A stretch of DNA of 64,000 bases, taken from Terrabacter tumescens (GTDB lineage: Bacteria; Actinomycetota; Actinomycetes; Actinomycetales; Dermatophilaceae). The first letter of the stretch is position 1. Each line of letters opens with the position of its first letter. Made by a program: the position numbers and the translations under genes. The stretch lies in NCBI RefSeq assembly GCF_014646815.1, contig NZ_BMNZ01000003.1:124001-188000 (forward strand), read 5' to 3'. The notes beneath the pieces are model-generated. The model made no database searches and was not told where the DNA came from. It saw only the letters and a program-made list of their open reading frames with translations. Of the stretch, positions 17,997-29,727 are shown piece by piece.

Positions 17997-18611
17997 GTGC
18001 TCATCTCGAAGCCTGTCGCCGAGGCCATCCGGGCCGGCACCGTCACCCAGGCCTTCCGCCGATGGGACGCGCCGCGGGTCAAGGTCGGCGGCCTCCAGCT
18101 GACTCCCGCCGGCCTCGTGCGCTTCGACGCCGTCAGCAGGGTGCGTGACCCCGAACGCCTCACCGAGCGCGACGCGAGAAAGGCAGGCGTCAAGGACCTG
18201 GCGACGCTCCAGAGGTTCCTGGCACCGCGGGAGCGCAAGCCGTCGCCGCGCGGTGGCCGCGGCGGCGACACCGTCTATCGCATCACGCTCAGCTGGGCCG
18301 GCGAGGACCCACGGATCGCCTTGCGCGACAGCCTTCCCGACGACGAGGCACTGCGTGACATCGCGGCCCGGCTCGCGCGTCTGGACGCCCGCCCGACGGG
18401 GCCGTGGACGCGCGAGATCCTCGAGTGGATCCGCGACAACCCGCGGGTCGTGTCCAAGGAGCTCGCCGCTGTGCGCGGAGTGGAGCTGCTGCCGATGAAG
18501 GTCGACATCCGCAAGCTCAAGACGCTCGGCCTGACGATCAGCCACGACGTCGGCTACGAGCTGTCACCCCGCGGCGCGGCGTACCTCGGCTGGGTCCAAC
18601 GCGACGGCTGA
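17997..18611 (+). CDS. Conserved hypothetical protein, possible PUA/ASCH-like N-terminus
   Basis: About 204 residues, start uncertain. GTG codons at 17988 and 17997 precede LISKPVAEAIRAGTVT, and an ATG at 17935 is in frame; none has a clear SD. The N-terminal part (FRRWDAPRVKVGGLQLTPAG, FDAVSRV) resembles small beta-barrel ASCH/PUA-type domains that bind RNA. The middle is basic (RERKPSPRGGRGG). The C-terminal part (WTREILEWIRDNPRVVSKELAA) reads like a winged-helix element. No catalytic motif is recognised. It follows the tRNA-Arg hairpin and converges on a CNNM gene, with an inverted repeat between them. The RNA-binding guess is weak. Confidence 0.7.
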   Translation: MLISKPVAEAIRAGTVTQAFRRWDAPRVKVGGLQLTPAGLVRFDAVSRVRDPERLTERDARKAGVKDLATLQRFLAPRERKPSPRGGRGGDTVYRITLSWAGEDPRIALRDSLPDDEALRDIAARLARLDARPTGPWTREILEWIRDNPRVVSKELAAVRGVELLPMKVDIRKLKTLGLTISHDVGYELSPRGAAYLGWVQRDG

Positions 18612-18621
18612 CCCCGACCAC

Positions 18622-18629
18622 ACGGCATA
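18622..18629. repeat. Copy of the recurrent octamer ACGGCATA/TATGCCGT between convergent genes
   Basis: This copy lies 11 bases after a stop codon. The same octamer occurs 17 times in the window on either strand. See the findings for the list and the estimate of expectation. Confidence 0.6.
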
Positions 18630-18648
18630 TCCCAGACAACGGGACGGA

Positions 18649-18720
18649 TGACGGACCTTCGCGGCTGTCTCGCCGCTCCGCGTGCTCGGCCCGAGGCCCT
18701 GCTCGGACGAAGGTCCGTCA
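18649..18720. terminator. Bidirectional inverted repeat between convergent genes
   Basis: TGACGGACCTTCG at 18649-18661 is exactly repeated inverted at 18708-18720, with 46 bases between that contain smaller GC-rich stems. It sits between a plus-strand and a minus-strand gene end, as expected for a shared terminator. Confidence 0.6.
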
Positions 18721-18742
18721 ACGCTCCCCCAGGCATCCCGCC

Positions 18743-19780
18743 TCAGCGCTGGGTGGTGTCGGTGACCTCGCCGACGAGCTCCTCGAGGACGTCCTCGAGG
18801 AAGACGACGCCGGTCACGGCCGCGTCGGCGTCGATGACGCGCGCGAGGTGGGCGCCGGTCAGCTGCATGGTGGCCAGCACGTCCTCGATGTCGTCGTCCT
18901 CGCGCACCGTGGCGAGACGGCGGACCCGCTTGGGCGGGATGGGCTGCTCGTGCCGTTCGTCGTCGGCGTAGAGGATGTCCTTGAGGTGCAGGTAGCCGGC
19001 GATCTCACCGGCGGCGTCGCGCACCGGGTAGCGCGAGAAGCCCTGTTTGGCGACGAGACGCTCGATGTCGGCCGGCGTCGCGCCGAGCTCGACGGTCGTC
19101 AGCGAGCTCACGTCGACGGCTACCTCGCGGGCCCGCTTGTCGGAGAACTCGAGCGTCTTGGCGACGAGGCCGTGGCGCTCCTCCTCGATGAGGCCCTCGC
19201 GCCGGGACTCGCCGACGATGTGGGCCACCTCCTCGACCGTGAACGCCGAGGTGATCTCGTCCTTGGGCTCGACCTTGAAGAGCCGGACGAGCGCCTTCGC
19301 GACGGTTTCCATCGCATGGATGATCGGCCGCAGGGCGCTCGCGATGAAGAAGAGCGGCGGCACGAGCACGAGAGCAGCCCGGTCTGGACCGGCGATGGCG
19401 AGGTTCTTGGGGATCATCTCGCCGACGACGACGTGCAGGTAGGAGACGATGAGCAGCGCGAGCGCCAGCGCCACCCCGCTCGCCCACGCGTCGGACAGCC
19501 CCCAGGCGTGGAAGACCGGCTCGAGCAGGTGGTGCAGGGCCGCCTCGGCGAGCGCACCCAGCCCGACCGAGCACACGGTGATGCCGAGCTGCGCGGTCGC
19601 GAGCATCGACCCGAGCCGCTCGAGGGCGAGCAGGCACGACTGCGCGCGCTTGCTCCCGGCGTCGGCGAGCGGCTCGAGCGTCGAGCGGCGCACCGCCATC
19701 GCCGCGAACTCGGCGCCGACGAAGAAGGCGTTGCCGAGCAGGAGGAAGACCGAGACGACGTAGACCCAGGGACCGCTCAC
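18743..19780 (-). CDS. CNNM/CBS-domain membrane protein (hemolysin C/CorC family), second copy
   Basis: A 345-residue protein with an N-terminal CNNM transmembrane domain of about four helices. The family segments include NAFFVGAEFAAMAVRRS, ATAQLGITVCSVGLG and GEMIPKNLAIAGP. A Bateman pair of CBS domains follows at about 205-340. The C-terminal CorC transporter-associated domain found in the first copy is absent. Relatives are implicated in magnesium/cobalt export. The GTG start overlaps the stop of the upstream paralogue by four bases (GTGA), so the two are made together and may act as a heteromer. It converges on the hypothetical gene to its left. Confidence 0.9.
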   Translation of the reverse strand: MSGPWVYVVSVFLLLGNAFFVGAEFAAMAVRRSTLEPLADAGSKRAQSCLLALERLGSMLATAQLGITVCSVGLGALAEAALHHLLEPVFHAWGLSDAWASGVALALALLIVSYLHVVVGEMIPKNLAIAGPDRAALVLVPPLFFIASALRPIIHAMETVAKALVRLFKVEPKDEITSAFTVEEVAHIVGESRREGLIEEERHGLVAKTLEFSDKRAREVAVDVSSLTTVELGATPADIERLVAKQGFSRYPVRDAAGEIAGYLHLKDILYADDERHEQPIPPKRVRRLATVREDDDIEDVLATMQLTGAHLARVIDADAAVTGVVFLEDVLEELVGEVTDTTQR

Positions 19781-21171
19781 GACGCGTCCCCCGATCGACC
19801 GGCTGACGGCATACGTCCGTCGTGCCCGTCGCCTGCCGGCTCGTCCGCTGCGTGGTCCGCGTCCTGCGGGAGCGACTCCGGGTCGGGCACGAAGCGCAGC
19901 CGGTCGACCCGGCGGCCCTCCATGCCGACGACGTTGATGCGCCAGCCCGGCAGGCGCACGACGTCGCCGACGACCGGCACCCGCCCGAGGCTCGTCATGA
20001 CGAAGCCGCCCATCGTCTCGTAGGTCGAGCCGTCGGGGACGTCGGCGTCGAAGGCGTCGCGCACCTCGTCGGGGCGCCACAGCCCGGGCACCGTCCACGA
20101 GCCGTCGATGAGCTCGCGACCACCCTGGCGGCTGCGGTCGTGCTCGTCGGACACCTCGCCGACGATCTCCTCCACGACGTCCTCGAGCGTGACGATGCCC
20201 GACGTGCCGCCGTACTCGTCGACGACGACGGCCATCTGGAAGCCGCCCTCGCGCAGCTCGCGCAGCAGCGGGTCGAGCCGGATCGTCTCGGGCACGACGA
20301 GGCGGTCGGACATGAGCGCCGAGACCGGCACGTCCTTGCGCCGATCGTGCGGGACCGCCATCGCCTTCTTGACGTGGACGACGCCGTCGATGTCGTCCCA
20401 GTCCTCGCCGAGGACGGGGAAGCGCGAGTGCCCGGTGCGTCGCGACAGGCGCAGCACGTCGTCGGCGGACTCGTCGCGGTGGATGCCGGTGCAGCGCACG
20501 CGCGGGGTCATGACGTCGTCGGCGGTGCGCTCGCCGAAGCCGAGCGAGCGGGTCAGCATGCGCGCCGTCGTCACGTCGAGCGTGCCGGCCTCGGCCGAGC
20601 GCTGGACGAGGCTCGCGAGCTCCTGGGGCGTGCGCGCGCCCGACAGCTCCTCCTGCGGCTCGATGCCGAGCGCCCGCAGGAAGGCGTTGGCCGAGCCGTT
20701 GAGCACGACGATGAGCGGCTTGGCGACCACGGCGAAGACGCGGACCGGGAGCGCCACGACCTTGGCCGTCGCGAGCGGTGCAGAGATGCCGAGGAACTGC
20801 GGGAGCAGCTCGCCGAAGACCATCGAGAAGACCGTCGCGATCAGCAGGGCGAGCGCGCTCGAGACTGCCTCGACGGCGCCGGCCCCCAGCCCGAGGGAGG
20901 TGAGCGGCCCCGCCACGAGGACACCGATGGACGGTTGGGCGAGGTAGCCGACGACGAGGGTCGTGATCGTGATCCCGACCTGGGCCGCGGACAGCTGCGT
21001 CGAGAGCTGCTTGAGCGACTGCAGCACGACGCGCGCCCGCGAGTCCCCCTCGTCGATGGCGCGCTGGACCGTCGGCCGGTCGATGGCCACGAGGGAGAAC
21101 TCGGCGGCGACGAAGAGCGCGGTGCCCGCGGTGAGCAGGACGGCGCCGAGGACGAGGAGCCACTCGGTCAC
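19777..21171 (-). CDS. CNNM/CBS-domain membrane protein with CorC-HlyC domain
   Basis: A 464-residue protein. The CNNM membrane domain spans about residues 1-190 (helices around LLVLGAVLLTAGTALFVAAE, AAQVGITITTLVVGYL, ATVFSMVFGELLPQFLG). Paired CBS domains follow at about 210-335, with VVVDEYGGTSGIVTLEDV, then the CorC-HlyC domain (DGSWTVPG, YETMGGFV, VVRLPGWRINV). Likely a divalent-cation efflux factor. The GTG start overlaps the TGA of a 16-codon upstream ORF in GTGA fashion, so its translation probably depends on reading that ORF. A longer TTG-initiated reading is possible but lacks an SD. Its stop in turn overlaps the next paralogue. Confidence 0.9.
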   Translation of the reverse strand: MTEWLLVLGAVLLTAGTALFVAAEFSLVAIDRPTVQRAIDEGDSRARVVLQSLKQLSTQLSAAQVGITITTLVVGYLAQPSIGVLVAGPLTSLGLGAGAVEAVSSALALLIATVFSMVFGELLPQFLGISAPLATAKVVALPVRVFAVVAKPLIVVLNGSANAFLRALGIEPQEELSGARTPQELASLVQRSAEAGTLDVTTARMLTRSLGFGERTADDVMTPRVRCTGIHRDESADDVLRLSRRTGHSRFPVLGEDWDDIDGVVHVKKAMAVPHDRRKDVPVSALMSDRLVVPETIRLDPLLRELREGGFQMAVVVDEYGGTSGIVTLEDVVEEIVGEVSDEHDRSRQGGRELIDGSWTVPGLWRPDEVRDAFDADVPDGSTYETMGGFVMTSLGRVPVVGDVVRLPGWRINVVGMEGRRVDRLRFVPDPESLPQDADHAADEPAGDGHDGRMPSAGRSGDAS

Positions 21172-21218
21172 TCGGGGACCGCCCGTCGGGCCGGGACCGG
21201 GTCGCAAGGCTTGGTCAT
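21168..21218 (-). CDS. 16-codon upstream ORF coupled to the CNNM operon
   Basis: ATG, 16 codons (MTKPCDPVPARRAVPE) and a TGA that shares three bases with the GTG of the CNNM gene. A TATAGT -10 lies nine bases upstream, placing the transcript start within about three bases of this ATG. It could be a leader peptide or simply a ramp that delivers ribosomes to the GTG, which has no good SD of its own. No homology claim is made. Confidence 0.45.
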   Translation of the reverse strand: MTKPCDPVPARRAVPE

Positions 21219-21227
21219 GGTGCGCCC

Positions 21228-21233
21228 ACTATA
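21228..21233 (-). promoter_or_regulatory. -10 hexamer for the CNNM operon
   Basis: TATAGT on the minus strand in a CATATAGT context, upstream of the 16-codon ORF. No clear -35 is seen. The divergent ABC transporter starts 140 bp to the right. Confidence 0.45.
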
Positions 21234-21365
21234 TGGAGGAGAGGGTGCGCAGGGACGCGCGGACCGCTCGGCCCACCTCCGCGTGGAGGGCGTATGCCGT
21301 GTGGTTGAGTTGGGCGCATCACGGCGGGCCCGCGACTCGCGCGCAGGGCGACGGAGGGAGCACGG

Positions 21366-22439
21366 GTGGTGCACGGACGACCGGAGTTCACCGGGCACAT
21401 CGAGGTGCGGGGGCTGACGAAGCGCTTCGGCTCGTTCACGGCCGTCGACCACCTCGACTTCGACGTCGAACCGGGCCGGGTCACCGGCTTCCTCGGGCCC
21501 AACGGCAGCGGCAAGACGACGACCCTGCGCATGCTCCTCGGCCTCGTTCGCGCCACCGACGGCACCGCGACGATCGACGGCCACCGCTACGCCGACATCG
21601 GCAACCCGCTCACCGTCGTCGGGTCAGCGCTCGAGGCGACGAACTTCCACCCCGGTCGCACCGGTCGCAACCACCTCCGGGTGCAGGCCGCCGTGGCCGG
21701 CGTGCCGGACACGCGCGTCGACGAGCTGCTCGAGCTCGTCGGCATCCCCGCCGCCGCCCGCAAGCGCGCCGGTGGCTACTCGATGGGCATGCGCCAGCGG
21801 CTCGGCCTCGCCGCCGCCCTGCTCGGCGACCCCCGCGTCATCATCCTCGACGAGCCCGCCAACGGCCTCGACCCCGAGGGCATCCGCTGGCTGCGCGGCT
21901 TCCTGCGCCAGCTCGCCGACGAGGGCCGCACGCTCCTCATCTCCAGCCACATGCTCTCCGAGGTCGAGCAGACCGTCGACGACGTCGTCATCATCGCCAA
22001 CGGCCAACGGGTCGCCCAGGGCACCGTCGCCGAGCTGCGCGGCGAGCCCACGGCATACGTCCGCACGTCCGACCCCGACCGCCTCAGCCAGGCGCTGCGC
22101 GACCGTGGTCTCGCCGTCGCCCCGAGCGGGCGGGGGCTGCGGGTCACGACCGAGGACCTCGCGGTCGTCGGCGACGTGGCCCACGCCAGCGACGTCGCGA
22201 TCCACGAGCTGCGCAGCGAGCAGACCCACCTCGAGGAGCTGTTCTTCAACCTCACCGAGAGCGAGGAGCACCGCAACCGCAACCTCGCCCGGCCGCCGGG
22301 CGGTGCCCCCGTCGACCTCCCACCGCCGAGCGGGCCACCCATCGACCCCGCCCTGCTCGCCGAGCCCGCGCAGGCCGCCCAGCGCGCCCAGTCCGCCCAG
22401 CCCTCGGGCGCACCCGACCACGACGGAGACCTCCGATGA
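21366..22439 (+). CDS. ABC transporter ATP-binding protein
   Basis: A 357-residue ATPase of the DrrA/CcmA exporter type. It has Walker A GPNGSGKTTT near residues 45-54, the signature YSMGMRQRLGLA, Walker B RVIILDEPANGLDPEG and the H-loop SSHMLSEVE. The last ~65 residues are a Pro/Ala/Gln-rich tail unlike typical family members. GTG start with GGAGGG seven bases upstream; a second GTG follows immediately. Its TGA overlaps the ATG of the permease (ATGA), so the two form a bicistronic exporter. The substrate is unknown. It is transcribed divergently from the CNNM operon. Confidence 0.93.
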   Translation: MVHGRPEFTGHIEVRGLTKRFGSFTAVDHLDFDVEPGRVTGFLGPNGSGKTTTLRMLLGLVRATDGTATIDGHRYADIGNPLTVVGSALEATNFHPGRTGRNHLRVQAAVAGVPDTRVDELLELVGIPAAARKRAGGYSMGMRQRLGLAAALLGDPRVIILDEPANGLDPEGIRWLRGFLRQLADEGRTLLISSHMLSEVEQTVDDVVIIANGQRVAQGTVAELRGEPTAYVRTSDPDRLSQALRDRGLAVAPSGRGLRVTTEDLAVVGDVAHASDVAIHELRSEQTHLEELFFNLTESEEHRNRNLARPPGGAPVDLPPPSGPPIDPALLAEPAQAAQRAQSAQPSGAPDHDGDLR

Positions 22440-23239
22440 CCGCTGCGGTGCGGGCCGAGCTCCGCAAGCTCTTCACGACCCGCCTCTGGTGGGGCATGGC
22501 GATCGCCGTGCTGCTGAGCGGCGCCGCGTTCGCCGTGCTGTTCGCCTTCGTCTTCACGAGCGACGCGGTCCGGGGCCCGCAGGCCGCTGCGGCGCCGCGC
22601 ACCGACGCGGCCCTCGCCAAGGCCGTCTTCACCGGCGGCCTGCAGGTCGGCTACCTGCTCACCCTGTCGATCGGGGTGCTGACGATCGGCTCGGAGTACC
22701 GCCACCAGACCATCACCGCGACCTTCCTCGCGATCCCCCGGCGCGGCCGCGTCATGGCGGCCAAGGTCGTCTCGCTGCTCGCCGTGGGAGCCCTCTACGG
22801 CCTGCTCTCCCTCGCCGGCGCCGTCGGCGCGGGCACGCTCGTGCTGACCTCCAAGGGCGTCGCGCCGTTCGCCGACACCTCGATCTGGCGCACGCTCGCG
22901 CTGTCCCTGCTCGTCCTGGGCCTGTGGGCGCTCATCGGGCTCGGGACCGGCATCCTCATCCCCAACCAGGTCGCGGCCCTGCTCATCTCCGTGGCCGTCG
23001 CCTGGATCGTGGAGCCGCTCCTCGGCCTCGTCCTCGCCCTGACCGACTGGGGCAAGAGCATCTCCCCCTACCTGCCGAGCCGCGCCACGAGCGCGATGCT
23101 CGAGTCCACGAGCGGGGGTTTCGACGGCCGCCCCATCACCCAGCTCTCCTGGTGGGCCGGCGCGCTCGTGCTCATCGGGTACGCCGCCGTGATGGCCGGT
23201 CTCGGCACGTGGCGCACGCTCCGCGCCGACATCAGCTGA
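22436..23239 (+). CDS. ABC transporter permease
   Basis: A 267-residue ABC-2 type integral membrane subunit with about six hydrophobic helices. The first is near residues 18-40 (WWGMAIAVLLSGAAFAVLF); others are around 67-85, 105-130, 145-170, 175-200 and 235-258. The SEYRHQTITATFLAIPRR element between helices is characteristic of the ABC-2/NatB-like permeases that pair with DrrA-type ATPases. The ATG overlaps the ATPase stop by four bases. An imperfect stem at 23305-23328 could end the transcript before kgd, but it is weak. Confidence 0.9.
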   Translation: MTAAVRAELRKLFTTRLWWGMAIAVLLSGAAFAVLFAFVFTSDAVRGPQAAAAPRTDAALAKAVFTGGLQVGYLLTLSIGVLTIGSEYRHQTITATFLAIPRRGRVMAAKVVSLLAVGALYGLLSLAGAVGAGTLVLTSKGVAPFADTSIWRTLALSLLVLGLWALIGLGTGILIPNQVAALLISVAVAWIVEPLLGLVLALTDWGKSISPYLPSRATSAMLESTSGGFDGRPITQLSWWAGALVLIGYAAVMAGLGTWRTLRADIS

Positions 23240-23396
23240 CCGACCGGGGCAGCGAGCCGTCCCGACGTGACCAACGCCTCGCCGACGGTCCGTCTCGACC
23301 ACCGTGCCCGGACCGGGTATCCGGGGCATCGGGTCTAGGCTTGACCCCTGTATAGGCAAAGACGCACCCAAGCCAAATGAAAGAGGCGCATTCGTC

Positions 23397-27311
<3,915 letters not shown>

Positions 27312-27325
27312 TCCACCTGACATCC

Positions 27326-27362
27326 AGCGAGGGACCCCGCCACGACGGCGGGGTCCCTCGCT
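27326..27362 (+). terminator. Terminator of kgd
   Basis: Perfect 16-pair GC-rich stem with a five-base loop, 15 bases after the kgd stop. No U-tract. Confidence 0.85.
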
Positions 27363-27482
27363 GCATCTCCGGGCGACACGGCATACGCCATCGGGCCCTT
27401 TGCCGGGCTACGGAGAGGCCCGGAGACCGAGATCGGGCCGCCCTCCTCGGCCCGCCTCCGCAAGGCCCACCCCGGCACGCGA

Positions 27483-27488
27483 TAACCT
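27483..27488 (+). promoter_or_regulatory. -10 hexamer for the leaderless DUF6104 gene
   Basis: TAACCT, six bases before a GTG start with no SD. Confidence 0.45.
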
Positions 27489-27494
27489 CCCTTC

Positions 27495-27671
27495 GTGTAC
27501 TTCACCGACAGGGGCATCGAGGAGCTGGCGGCCCGGCGCGGCGAGGAGGAGGTCACCTTCGAGTGGCTCGCCGAGCAGCTGCGCACATTCGTCGACCTCA
27601 ACCCCGAGTTCGAGGTGCCGGTCGAGCGACTCGCGACGTGGCTCGCCCGACTCGACGACGACGAGGACTGA
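27495..27671 (+). CDS. Small DUF6104-type protein
   Basis: A 58-residue acidic protein: a YFTDRGIEEL start, EEVTFEWLAEQLRTFVDLNP, then VPVERLATWLARL and an acidic end. It is a conserved small actinobacterial protein of unknown function, usually found near kgd, as here. Two or three amphipathic helices are likely. No membrane segment or catalytic motif is visible. The GTG start follows a TAACCT -10 by six bases, so the mRNA is probably leaderless. Too short to appear in most gene searches, but the amino-acid pattern and codon bias support it. The next gene starts four bases after its stop. Confidence 0.88.
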   Translation: MYFTDRGIEELAARRGEEEVTFEWLAEQLRTFVDLNPEFEVPVERLATWLARLDDDED

Positions 27672-27675
27672 GCAC

Positions 27676-28518
27676 GTGAGCGACCGCAGCGACCGAGCCG
27701 AGCACCACGACGCCCCGAGGGAGCCCTACGGCGTGGGCCCGGCCTACCCCTCGTCCCACACCCGCTTCACCACCGACGCCCCGAGCCGGTATGCCGCTGC
27801 GTCCGCTCCCGAGGCCGCCGCCACCGACGGTGCCGCCCCCGCTGCCTCACCGGCCCCGCCGGCCGCGACGGCCCCGTCGGAGGACCCGTACTACGCGCCC
27901 AGCGCCGAGTTCACCGTCGCCGAGGGCCTGCGGGACGTCGGCATGGTCTTCGTCGGCGCCTCCATGACGGCCGGCTACGGCGACCCGAAGGGCCTGGGCT
28001 GGGTGGGCCGCGTGGTCGCACGCACGCAGCACCCCGACCTCGACCTCACGGCCTACAACCTCGGCGTGCGCGGCAACACCTCCGCCGACGTCGTGGCCCG
28101 CTGGGGCGCCGAGTGCCACCCGCGCTGGAAGGGCCGCTCGGAGCGGCGCCTCGTGCTGTCGGTAGGCACCGGAGACGTCCTGTCCGGCATGACGATGGCC
28201 CGCTCGCGGCTCAACCTCGCCAACATCCTCGACGAGGCGACCAACGCCGGCATCGGGGTCTTCGTCGTGGGCCTGGCCCCCACTCTCGACGACGAGATGA
28301 ACCGCAAGATCGAGGCCCTCGCCGAGGCGCAGGCCGACGTCTGCTCGCGGCGCGGCATCACCTACGTCGACTGCTTCCGGCCGCTCGCCACCCACGACCA
28401 GTGGATGGCCGACCTCGCCGCGAGCCCCGACCGGGCGCACCCGGGTCAGGCGGGCTACGGCCTCATCGCGTGGCTCGTGCTGCACAACGGCTGGAACGAC
28501 TGGCTCTCGCTCAGCTGA
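27676..28518 (+). CDS. SGNH/GDSL-type hydrolase with disordered N-terminus
   Basis: A 280-residue protein. The first ~75 residues are Ala/Pro/Ser/Asp-rich and probably disordered. The SGNH core has block I VGASMTAGYGD with the nucleophile Ser, block II GVRGNTS, and block V DRAHPGQAGY with the Asp and His. Block III, normally GxND, reads VGTGDV, so the oxyanion-hole Asn is not in the usual position. No signal peptide or membrane segment, so likely cytosolic. GTG start four bases after the DUF6104 stop, hence coupled to it. Its 3' end overlaps the convergent membrane-protein gene by eight bases. Esterase or thioesterase activity is inferred from fold only. Confidence 0.82.
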   Translation: MSDRSDRAEHHDAPREPYGVGPAYPSSHTRFTTDAPSRYAAASAPEAAATDGAAPAASPAPPAATAPSEDPYYAPSAEFTVAEGLRDVGMVFVGASMTAGYGDPKGLGWVGRVVARTQHPDLDLTAYNLGVRGNTSADVVARWGAECHPRWKGRSERRLVLSVGTGDVLSGMTMARSRLNLANILDEATNAGIGVFVVGLAPTLDDEMNRKIEALAEAQADVCSRRGITYVDCFRPLATHDQWMADLAASPDRAHPGQAGYGLIAWLVLHNGWNDWLSLS

Positions 28519-28942
28519 CGTCGCCCCGGCCGTCGCTCGCCCCGTCGCTCGCGTCGGGCTCGCGGCGCCCGGGCGCCGACACCGCGGCCGCGATGCTCGC
28601 GACCGCCACGACGCCCACGGCGAGCGCGACAGGGGTGCGTCCGGACTCGTGCAGCGACCACGCGACGGGCAGCAGGAGCGCGTTCCAGAGCACCGTGGGG
28701 GTGCGCGGCCAGTCCGCGGCACGCGACCAGCCCCGGGCCAGGGCCAGCAGACCCAGGCCGAACACGAGGATGAGCGCCCCGGAGGTCGCCGCCCGCGTCA
28801 GATCCTCTGTGGCGCCCGTCACCATCTCGTAGACGTAGAAGCCGGCGAAGCCGAGGACCGCGACGGCCTCGAGGAGCGTGAGCAGCCCTGCGGCACGGTG
28901 GGATCCGCGCACCTCGCGCGTCGGGGACGGTGATTCGGTCAC
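28511..28942 (-). CDS. Small four-helix membrane protein
   Basis: A 143-residue protein with about four hydrophobic segments: 17-40 (AAGLLTLLEAVAVLGFAGFY), 53-70, 84-97 and 104-125. The ends are charged and polar, with a cytosol-like acidic C-terminus. No recognised domain; small proteins of this shape are common and uncharacterised in Actinobacteria. The GTG start lies six bases after TAGGCT on the minus strand, with no SD, so the mRNA should be leaderless. It converges on the SGNH hydrolase with an eight-base overlap of the two 3' ends and no terminator between them. Confidence 0.75.
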   Translation of the reverse strand: MTESPSPTREVRGSHRAAGLLTLLEAVAVLGFAGFYVYEMVTGATEDLTRAATSGALILVFGLGLLALARGWSRAADWPRTPTVLWNALLLPVAWSLHESGRTPVALAVGVVAVASIAAAVSAPGRREPDASDGASDGRGDVS

Positions 28943-28948
28943 GCCGCC

Positions 28949-28954
28949 AGCCTA
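28949..28954 (-). promoter_or_regulatory. -10 hexamer for the small membrane protein gene
   Basis: TAGGCT on the minus strand, six bases before the GTG. Confidence 0.5.
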
Positions 28955-29026
28955 TCGATCCCGTCGCGCCGGCCGGCCGGGCACCGTCCCGGAGGGCCTT
29001 CGGGCCCGGCTCGTGGCCCAGAGGTA

Positions 29027-29301
29027 TGGAACTGGGAGCCGACTGCCGATAGACTCAATCCTTGGTGTGATCGGCCCCCTAGGCGTTGAACACGGACATG
29101 GTTGCTGGTCACACTGGATCATGGCCCTCGACGCGTACGGAACAACTTCGTGCGCGTTTCCGTTGGTCAGGGGGTCATCCCCCGTGGCACGACGACACCA
29201 TGACTTGGCTCCGACAACGACGCTGGCGCCCCGAGCACATGCACCGCGACCGACACCCGGCGTCGGTGCCGAACCGACATACATGAAGGAGCACGATCCA
29301 C
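29027..29301 (+). promoter_or_regulatory. whiB1 promoter and long leader
   Basis: This covers most of the only gap above 300 bases in the window (28943-29301). A good SigA-type promoter is visible: TGGAAC at 29027-29032, a 17-bp spacer, TAGACT at 29050-29055. Transcription would start near 29062, leaving a leader of about 240 bases before the whiB ATG, lower in GC than its surroundings. A five-pair GGGGG-TCAT-CCCCC stem lies at 29170-29183. Half-sites resembling TGTGA and TCACA occur but are too far apart for a CRP site. No other gene is seen. Confidence 0.5.
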
Positions 29302-29550
29302 ATGGATTGGCGCGACCGCGCTGCCTGCCTGGAGGCCGATCCGGAGCTGTTCTTCCCCATCGGGAACACCGGCCCGGCCATCCTGCAGATCGAGGAGGCG
29401 AAGGCTGTGTGCCGGACCTGTCCGGTCATCGACACATGCCTCAAGTGGGCCCTCGAGACCGGCCAGGACGCCGGCGTGTGGGGCGGCCTCTCCGAGGACG
29501 AGCGCCGCGCCCTGAAGCGTCGCAACGCCCGGGCCCGTCGAGCAGGCTGA
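29302..29550 (+). CDS. whiB1: WhiB-family iron-sulfur transcriptional regulator, WhiB1 type
   Basis: An 82-residue protein with the WhiB cluster-binding pattern Cys9, Cys37-x2-Cys40, Cys46, which holds a [4Fe-4S] cluster sensitive to NO and oxygen. It also has the GVWGG turn near 58-62 and a basic C-terminal DNA-binding tail (RRALKRRNARARR). The sequence is very close to mycobacterial WhiB1, an essential regulator that binds SigA. ATG with GAAGGAG about ten bases upstream. It sits alone after a long leader, ends at a clear terminator with four T residues, and faces a PdtaS-type kinase gene convergently, the same arrangement as in mycobacteria. Confidence 0.96.
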   Translation: MDWRDRAACLEADPELFFPIGNTGPAILQIEEAKAVCRTCPVIDTCLKWALETGQDAGVWGGLSEDERRALKRRNARARRAG

Positions 29551-29581
29551 ACCCTCAGACCACCCTCTGCAACCGTCCGCG

Positions 29582-29612
29582 AGCCCGGTGACCGTCAGGT
29601 CGCCGGGCTTTT
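29582..29612 (+). terminator. Intrinsic terminator of whiB1
   Basis: A 12-pair stem (one G-T) with GTCA loop followed directly by TTTT. This is the most canonical intrinsic terminator in the window. Confidence 0.85.
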
Positions 29613-29637
29613 GGCTGCCCGCGCCGCCCTCCGGTCA

Positions 29638-29652
29638 TATGCCGTATGCCGT
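29638..29652. repeat. Two overlapping copies of the octamer TATGCCGT
   Basis: TATGCCGT occurs twice, sharing one T, between the convergent whiB1 and pdtaS genes. It is the densest site of the recurrent octamer. Confidence 0.7.
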
Positions 29653-29727
29653 GTGCCTCGGCCTCGCCGTCCGCCCGGTCGTGCGCCCGGCCGGCGGTAC
29701 GGCGCCATCGTGCGGTCGTGCGGTCGG

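Noticed and set aside
23335-23356. kgd promoter elements (TAGGCT at 23336 and TATAGG at 23351)
   Set aside because: Neither has a good -35 at the right distance, and both leave different leaders. They could be real, but I could not choose, so no feature is listed.
29060-29135. CRP-type binding site in the whiB1 leader
   Set aside because: TGTGA and TCACA half-sites occur but are about 35 bases apart, not the six of a CRP site.
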